Shown here in pieces: positions 14,891-17,895 of a stretch of DNA of 17,895 nt. This stretch comes from an uncultured Terriglobus sp. Lineage in GTDB: Bacteria; Acidobacteriota; Terriglobia; Terriglobales; Acidobacteriaceae. The first letter of the stretch is position 1. Every line of letters begins with the position of its first letter. The notes beneath the pieces are model-generated. The model was not told where the DNA came from. It searched no databases and worked only from the letters and a program-made list of their open reading frames with translations. The stretch lies in the NCBI GenBank assembly GCA_937871605.1, contig CALMRM010000014.1:1-17895 (forward strand), in the 5' to 3' direction. The position numbers and the translations under genes are program-made.

Positions 14891-14948
14891 TGGTGTTGGA
14901 TGAATGCTGCAGAGCAGGCGTCTCAGGTACGAGACAAGGAGAACTACT

Positions 14949-16109
14949 GTGGGAATCAAGGAACTACTTGGCCTGGAGTCGGACAAAAAGGTTCGTTACG
15001 CCATCGTGGGAGCGGGCGACATTGCACAGGAAGACCTGATGCCCGGTGTGGAGCACACCAGCAACTCCGTGATGACGGCCATCGTGACCGGCGACCCGAC
15101 CAAGGCGCAAGAACTCAGCAAGAAGTACGACCTGAAGGCGAGCTACACGTACGAGCAGTTCGGTGAAGCAGTGCGGTCCGGCACCTTCGATGCCATCTAC
15201 CTGGCCACGCCAAACTGGCGACATGCGGAGTTCATCATCCCGGCACTACGGGCCGGCATCCACGTGCTGGTGGAGAAGCCGCTGGAGGTCAGTACCGCCA
15301 AGTGCCAGGAGATACTCGACGCCGCAAAGACCAGCAGCGCCAAGCTCATGGTTGCGTACCGCCTCCACTTTGAACCGGCCACACTGGATACGGTCAAACG
15401 CATCCGTGCAGGTGAGATTGGCGATGTGCATTTATTCACCTCCACCTTCTCGCAGATGGTGGACCCGAGCAACCACCGCGGTCACTCCGGGGAGCTTGCC
15501 GGACCCGTCTTTGATATGGGCCCCTACCCCGTCAACGCCTGCCGGTACGTCTTTAACGACGAACCCATCGAGGTTGTCAGCGCCGCCGGCACCAAGCATC
15601 CCGCGTCCGGGCTCGACCAGGATATCTACGACACCGTCACAGCCGTCGTTCGCTTTCCGGGGGAGCGGCTGGCGCAGTTCTGCGTGTCGTACTACGGCGA
15701 CGTGACCAATTCCCTGAGCGCAGTGGGCACAAAAGGCCGCATCACGCTGGACCCGTGCTACATGTTCGGCAAACCACTCAAGCAAACGGTTTCGAAGAAA
15801 GGCGAGGAGAAGGAAGAAAGCTTCAAGAACACCGACCACTTCGGGGGTGAGCTGAAGTACTTCTCCGACTGCATCCTGAACAACAAGGAAGTCGAACCGG
15901 ATGGCGAGGAGGGCTACGCGGATGTGCGTGTGCTTGAGGGCATTCTGGAGGCCCTGAAGTCTGGCGGCTCCGTAAAGCTGCAGCCGTTTACGCGCAGGAA
16001 ACGCATTGATCCAGAGACACAGGTCGTCAAACTGGGCGCAGTCGCAACACCAGACCTGGTCCACACCGAAAACCCCGGCAAAGACGTGGATAAGCAGCCT
16101 AAAAATTGA
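14949..16109 (+). CDS. Gfo/Idh/MocA-family oxidoreductase
   Basis: 386 aa from GTG 14949, chosen because a perfect AAGGAG (14936-14941) sits 7 nt upstream; the frame also runs back to 14904 with unconvincing sequence. The N-terminal Rossmann fold shows VRYAIVGAGDIA (15-26), so NAD(P) binding is expected. The family EKPLEVS follows at 109-115, with Lys110 the usual catalytic lysine. Then come YRLHFEPATLDTVKRI and GPVFDMGPYPVNACRYVF, typical of the C-terminal alpha-beta substrate domain, close to glucose-fructose oxidoreductase and related sugar dehydrogenases. No Tat signal is visible, so it is probably cytoplasmic. The sugar substrate is not predictable. An intrinsic terminator follows 12 nt after the stop. 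Confidence 0.9.
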   Translation: MGIKELLGLESDKKVRYAIVGAGDIAQEDLMPGVEHTSNSVMTAIVTGDPTKAQELSKKYDLKASYTYEQFGEAVRSGTFDAIYLATPNWRHAEFIIPALRAGIHVLVEKPLEVSTAKCQEILDAAKTSSAKLMVAYRLHFEPATLDTVKRIRAGEIGDVHLFTSTFSQMVDPSNHRGHSGELAGPVFDMGPYPVNACRYVFNDEPIEVVSAAGTKHPASGLDQDIYDTVTAVVRFPGERLAQFCVSYYGDVTNSLSAVGTKGRITLDPCYMFGKPLKQTVSKKGEEKEESFKNTDHFGGELKYFSDCILNNKEVEPDGEEGYADVRVLEGILEALKSGGSVKLQPFTRRKRIDPETQVVKLGAVATPDLVHTENPGKDVDKQPKN

Positions 16110-16121
16110 CGTGTGGCAAGC

Positions 16122-16151
16122 AAAGGGCAGCCACTTGCGGGCTGCCCTTTT
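16122..16151. terminator. Strong intrinsic terminator
   Basis: AAAGGGCAGCC (16122-16132) pairs perfectly with GGCTGCCCTTT (16140-16150) over 11 bp around a 7-nt loop, and the plus strand continues with one more T. It serves the oxidoreductase gene ending at 16109. Read on the minus strand the same stem follows the aminotransferase stop (16168) by 16 nt, so it probably stops both. Confidence 0.85.
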
Positions 16152-16167
16152 GACCGGGGACCTCACG

Positions 16168-17133
16168 TCAGGCGTTTACGGTTTCCTGCTCGGCAGTTTT
16201 GATGCGGACGGGTGTGAGCCAGCCGAATCGATCCGCTTTCCTGCCGTTGACCAACCCGAAAAATTCGTCGTGCAAGAGTGTGGTGACGGGGCCCATGGTG
16301 CCGTCGCCAATCAGGATGCGGTCCACAGAGCGCAGGTGCGATACCTCGGCAGCGGTGCCCGTAAAGAACGCCTCGTCGCACACGTACAACAGTTCGCGTG
16401 GCAGTGCCTGCTCCACGACCTCGATACCAAACTGACGCGCAAGCTGGATGATCGAAGCGCGGGTGATGCCGTTCAGCACGGAGTTGGCCAGGGGTGAGGT
16501 GTAGAGCTTGCCCTCGCGGACCAGAAACAGGTTCTCTCCGGAACCCTCGGACAGGTAGCCATTGCGATCCAGTGCGATGCCCTCGGCGTAGCCGTTGATT
16601 TCGGCCTCCATGCGGATGAGCTGGGAGTTCATGTAGTTCGCACCCGCCTTGGCCAGCGACGGCATGGTGTTGGGCGCAAGCCGGTTCCAGCTGGAGACAC
16701 ACACGTCGGCACCGCCATGGTGCGGCATGAAATTACCCCAGGGAAAATTCGCGATGTAAATCTCCACCGGCGACTTCAGGGGATTGACGCCGATTTCGCC
16801 ATAGCCGCGAAAGGCGACCGGCCGGATGTAGCACGGCGCGGCGCCGTTGCTTTCGACCACCTCCACCACAGCGTCGCAGAGCTGGTCCAGCGAGTAGGGC
16901 AGCGGCATGCGGTAGATGCGGGCCGAATCGATAAAGCGATGCATGTGTTCACGCAGACGGAAGATGCCAGCACCCTGTGCGGGTGAGCCTTCCTCGCCTT
17001 GCGTATAACAGCGAATGCCCTCGAAGACCGAAGAGCCGTAGTGCACGACATGCGACATCACATGAATGTTCGCGTCTGCCCAGGGGATGAGAGTGCCGTT
17101 GTGCCAGATGTATTCCGTGGTTTGAATGGGCAT
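16168..17133 (-). CDS. ilvE: Branched-chain amino acid aminotransferase (class IV)
   Basis: 321 aa from ATG 17133, supported by AGGAG 8 nt upstream; the frame is open to 17337 but the extra sequence is not family-like. The cytoplasmic PLP enzyme moves amino groups between glutamate and the 2-oxo acids of Leu, Ile and Val. Visible: WHNGTLIPWADANIHVMSH (10-28), HYGSSVFEGIRCY (31-43), YIRPVAFRGYG (102-112), the PLP lysine K162 in LAKAGANYMNSQL, and YLSEGSGENLFLV (193-205) and GITRASII of the cofactor phosphate site. FEGIR with VAFRGYGEIG is typical of IlvE rather than D-amino acid transaminase or 4-amino-4-deoxychorismate lyase. It stands alone here, not next to other ilv or leu genes. Confidence 0.93.
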   Translation of the reverse strand: MPIQTTEYIWHNGTLIPWADANIHVMSHVVHYGSSVFEGIRCYTQGEEGSPAQGAGIFRLREHMHRFIDSARIYRMPLPYSLDQLCDAVVEVVESNGAAPCYIRPVAFRGYGEIGVNPLKSPVEIYIANFPWGNFMPHHGGADVCVSSWNRLAPNTMPSLAKAGANYMNSQLIRMEAEINGYAEGIALDRNGYLSEGSGENLFLVREGKLYTSPLANSVLNGITRASIIQLARQFGIEVVEQALPRELLYVCDEAFFTGTAAEVSHLRSVDRILIGDGTMGPVTTLLHDEFFGLVNGRKADRFGWLTPVRIKTAEQETVNA

Positions 17134-17162
17134 GAAGTGAGCTCCTGGGATCTGAGTGCTAT

Positions 17163-17174
17163 CCGTCCAGTATA
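17163..17174 (-). promoter_or_regulatory. Possible -10 element for the aminotransferase gene
   Basis: On the minus strand TATACT (17174-17169) lies about 36 nt before the start codon at 17133, and would begin transcription near 17163. No good -35 box is seen at 16-18 nt upstream, so this may be an activator-dependent or extended promoter, or chance. Confidence 0.35.
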
Positions 17175-17399
17175 GGCAGACGATCCGGCAGAACCGTCCT
17201 TCCCTTCGACGTGTAAGGCTATCGGCGAGAGGTGTAAACAGGGTTTTCACCCGGAAACACGCTCGTGCACCCCAAGAACTCGCTGCGTTTTCCTCACAGT
17301 TTTCCACGTTGCCGCTTGCACAGCACAGCTGGGACACGTACAGTCAAACAAGTCGAGCGCAGTTGTCAGGCGTTCAACGCGAGCGGAAAAGATTACTGC

Positions 17400-17428
17400 T
17401 TGACGCAAGCGAACGCAGCTTGTATAAC
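17400..17428 (+). promoter_or_regulatory. Sigma70-type promoter P1
   Basis: TTGACG (17400-17405) and TATAAC (17423-17428) are separated by exactly 17 nt. Each box differs from consensus at one position. It points right, into the non-coding region. Confidence 0.6.
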
Positions 17429-17435
17429 TGAAGAG

Positions 17436-17466
17436 TCGAGTTCAGCCAGTAACCTGGTCGTCTCGA
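17436..17466 (+). other. Hairpin at the start of the P1 transcript
   Basis: An outer stem TCGAG (17436-17440)/CTCGA (17462-17466) encloses an inner CCAG/CTGG stem around a short TAAC loop. It would form within the first 35 nt of RNA made from P1. Confidence 0.35.
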
Positions 17467-17582
17467 GTGAGAGCAAGACGTAGGTGCTCCACATGCAGTC
17501 CAAGCGTTTGTTACGCGTGGTGCGCCTGAGGCAAGCTTCCGGGCCATCCAACAACAAACCCAAGACACTGCCACATACAAGA

Positions 17583-17599
17583 CGAGGCGAAATGCCTCG
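17583..17599 (+). other. Hairpin in the right-edge leader
   Basis: CGAGGC (17583-17588) and GCCTCG (17594-17599) form a perfect 6-bp stem with a GAAAT loop. No T-run follows, so it is not a terminator. A second small stem, CGTTG/CAACG with loop GAAT, lies at 17654-17667. Confidence 0.35.
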
Positions 17600-17802
17600 G
17601 GGCACAACCATCGCGTTTGCCTCCTGATGTTTTAGAGATTGAGAGCCGCAAGGCGTTGGAATCAACGTTGCAGCGCCGGAAGGTGTTGCCAGAGTGCAGA
17701 TCGCTACGGTCGCCCGCTGTCCAGGCTATTATTATCGCGCCCAAGGGGCTACATCGACCAAGAGGATCGAGAGCGAAACACAATAGTATACGGGCTAGCG
17801 GG

Positions 17803-17831
17803 TTGACAAGTAAAGCGAAAGGCGATACTCT
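17803..17831 (+). promoter_or_regulatory. Sigma70-type promoter P2
   Basis: A perfect TTGACA (17803-17808) is followed after 17 nt by TACTCT (17826-17831). The consensus -35 and optimal spacing make this a strong promoter; transcription should start near 17838 and leave the window to the right. It lies about 400 bp after P1, as in tandem rRNA-type promoters, but the gene served is not visible. Confidence 0.65.
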
Positions 17832-17895
17832 AAGAAAGTTGAAACGACGCAGTGCGAGGGCAACCGCCTGACGCAGCATGCGGCTCACACAAGTT

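Larger units (their letters stand above)
17175..17895. other. ~720-bp non-coding, lower-GC region at the right edge
   Basis: No open frame here has convincing protein character; the longest (minus 17511-17888 and plus 17617-17871) look like random translation and have no plausible start signals. The base composition is visibly more AT-rich than the flanking genes. The stretch contains two sigma70-like promoters facing right, at 17400-17428 and 17803-17831, and several small hairpins between them. This is best read as a long untranslated leader for something beyond 17895. I found no complete tRNA, though part of a structured RNA cannot be excluded. Confidence 0.5.

Noticed and set aside
17300..17308. 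TTTTCCACG as a DnaA box, suggesting a replication origin
   Set aside because: A single site with two mismatches to TTATCCACA, with no cluster and no dnaA or dnaN nearby.
17511..17888. 125-codon minus-strand frame in the right-edge non-coding region
   Set aside because: No ribosome binding site, no domain pattern and mixed composition; it also overlaps a strong opposite-strand promoter.

Overview
The window is a high-GC chromosomal segment with ordinary bacterial gene density. Gene content suggests an Acidobacteriota member of the Terriglobus/Granulicella type. Pointers are the secreted IPT/TIG protein with a matrixin-like N-terminus, the TrxB/YggS pair, a lone PaoC-like molybdoenzyme subunit, and GIY-YIG genes next to GGGAT-type palindromic repeats. 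This taxonomic assignment is inference from gene style; no rRNA gene lies in the window to confirm it.

Left part (1-5800). The window opens with the 3' end of a NIPSNAP-family gene. A convergent DUF1440 membrane protein follows, with a probable two-way terminator between them. Next is a compact pair, thioredoxin reductase (trxB) and a YggS-type PLP homeostasis protein, 9 bp apart. Between 2674 and 3323 is a small repeat-bounded unit: a GIY-YIG nuclease gene flanked by near-identical 41-bp inverted repeats, with a decayed second copy of its promoter-proximal end beside it. A metallo-beta-lactamase-fold hydrolase and a small membrane protein, overlapping by 44 bp, are on the minus strand. They are divergent from a YihY/BrkB-family membrane protein.

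Middle (5800-13420). A 771-aa aldehyde oxidase/xanthine dehydrogenase-type molybdopterin subunit lies on the minus strand without its usual FeS and FAD partner genes. It is divergent from a sodium:solute symporter gene that appears broken by an internal deletion plus frameshift. A translationally coupled pair follows: a putative lipoprotein and a 952-aa secreted protein. The N-terminal half of the large protein looks like a matrixin-type metzincin whose zinc-binding histidines and catalytic glutamate have all been replaced. The rest of it consists of IPT/TIG and Ig-like domains.

Right part (13420-17895). A type II NADH dehydrogenase and a Gfo/Idh/MocA oxidoreductase are on the plus strand, and a class IV branched-chain aminotransferase is on the minus strand. 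A strong intrinsic terminator sits between the last two. The final ~760 bp have no credible gene but carry two well-formed sigma70-type promoters (each with a 17-nt spacer) pointing out of the window. This is the layout expected of a long leader ahead of a highly expressed RNA or gene, possibly an rRNA operon.

The most interesting items are the GIY-YIG/inverted-repeat unit with its decayed partial copy, the apparent pseudo-metzincin with its coupled lipoprotein, and the long right-edge leader with tandem promoters.
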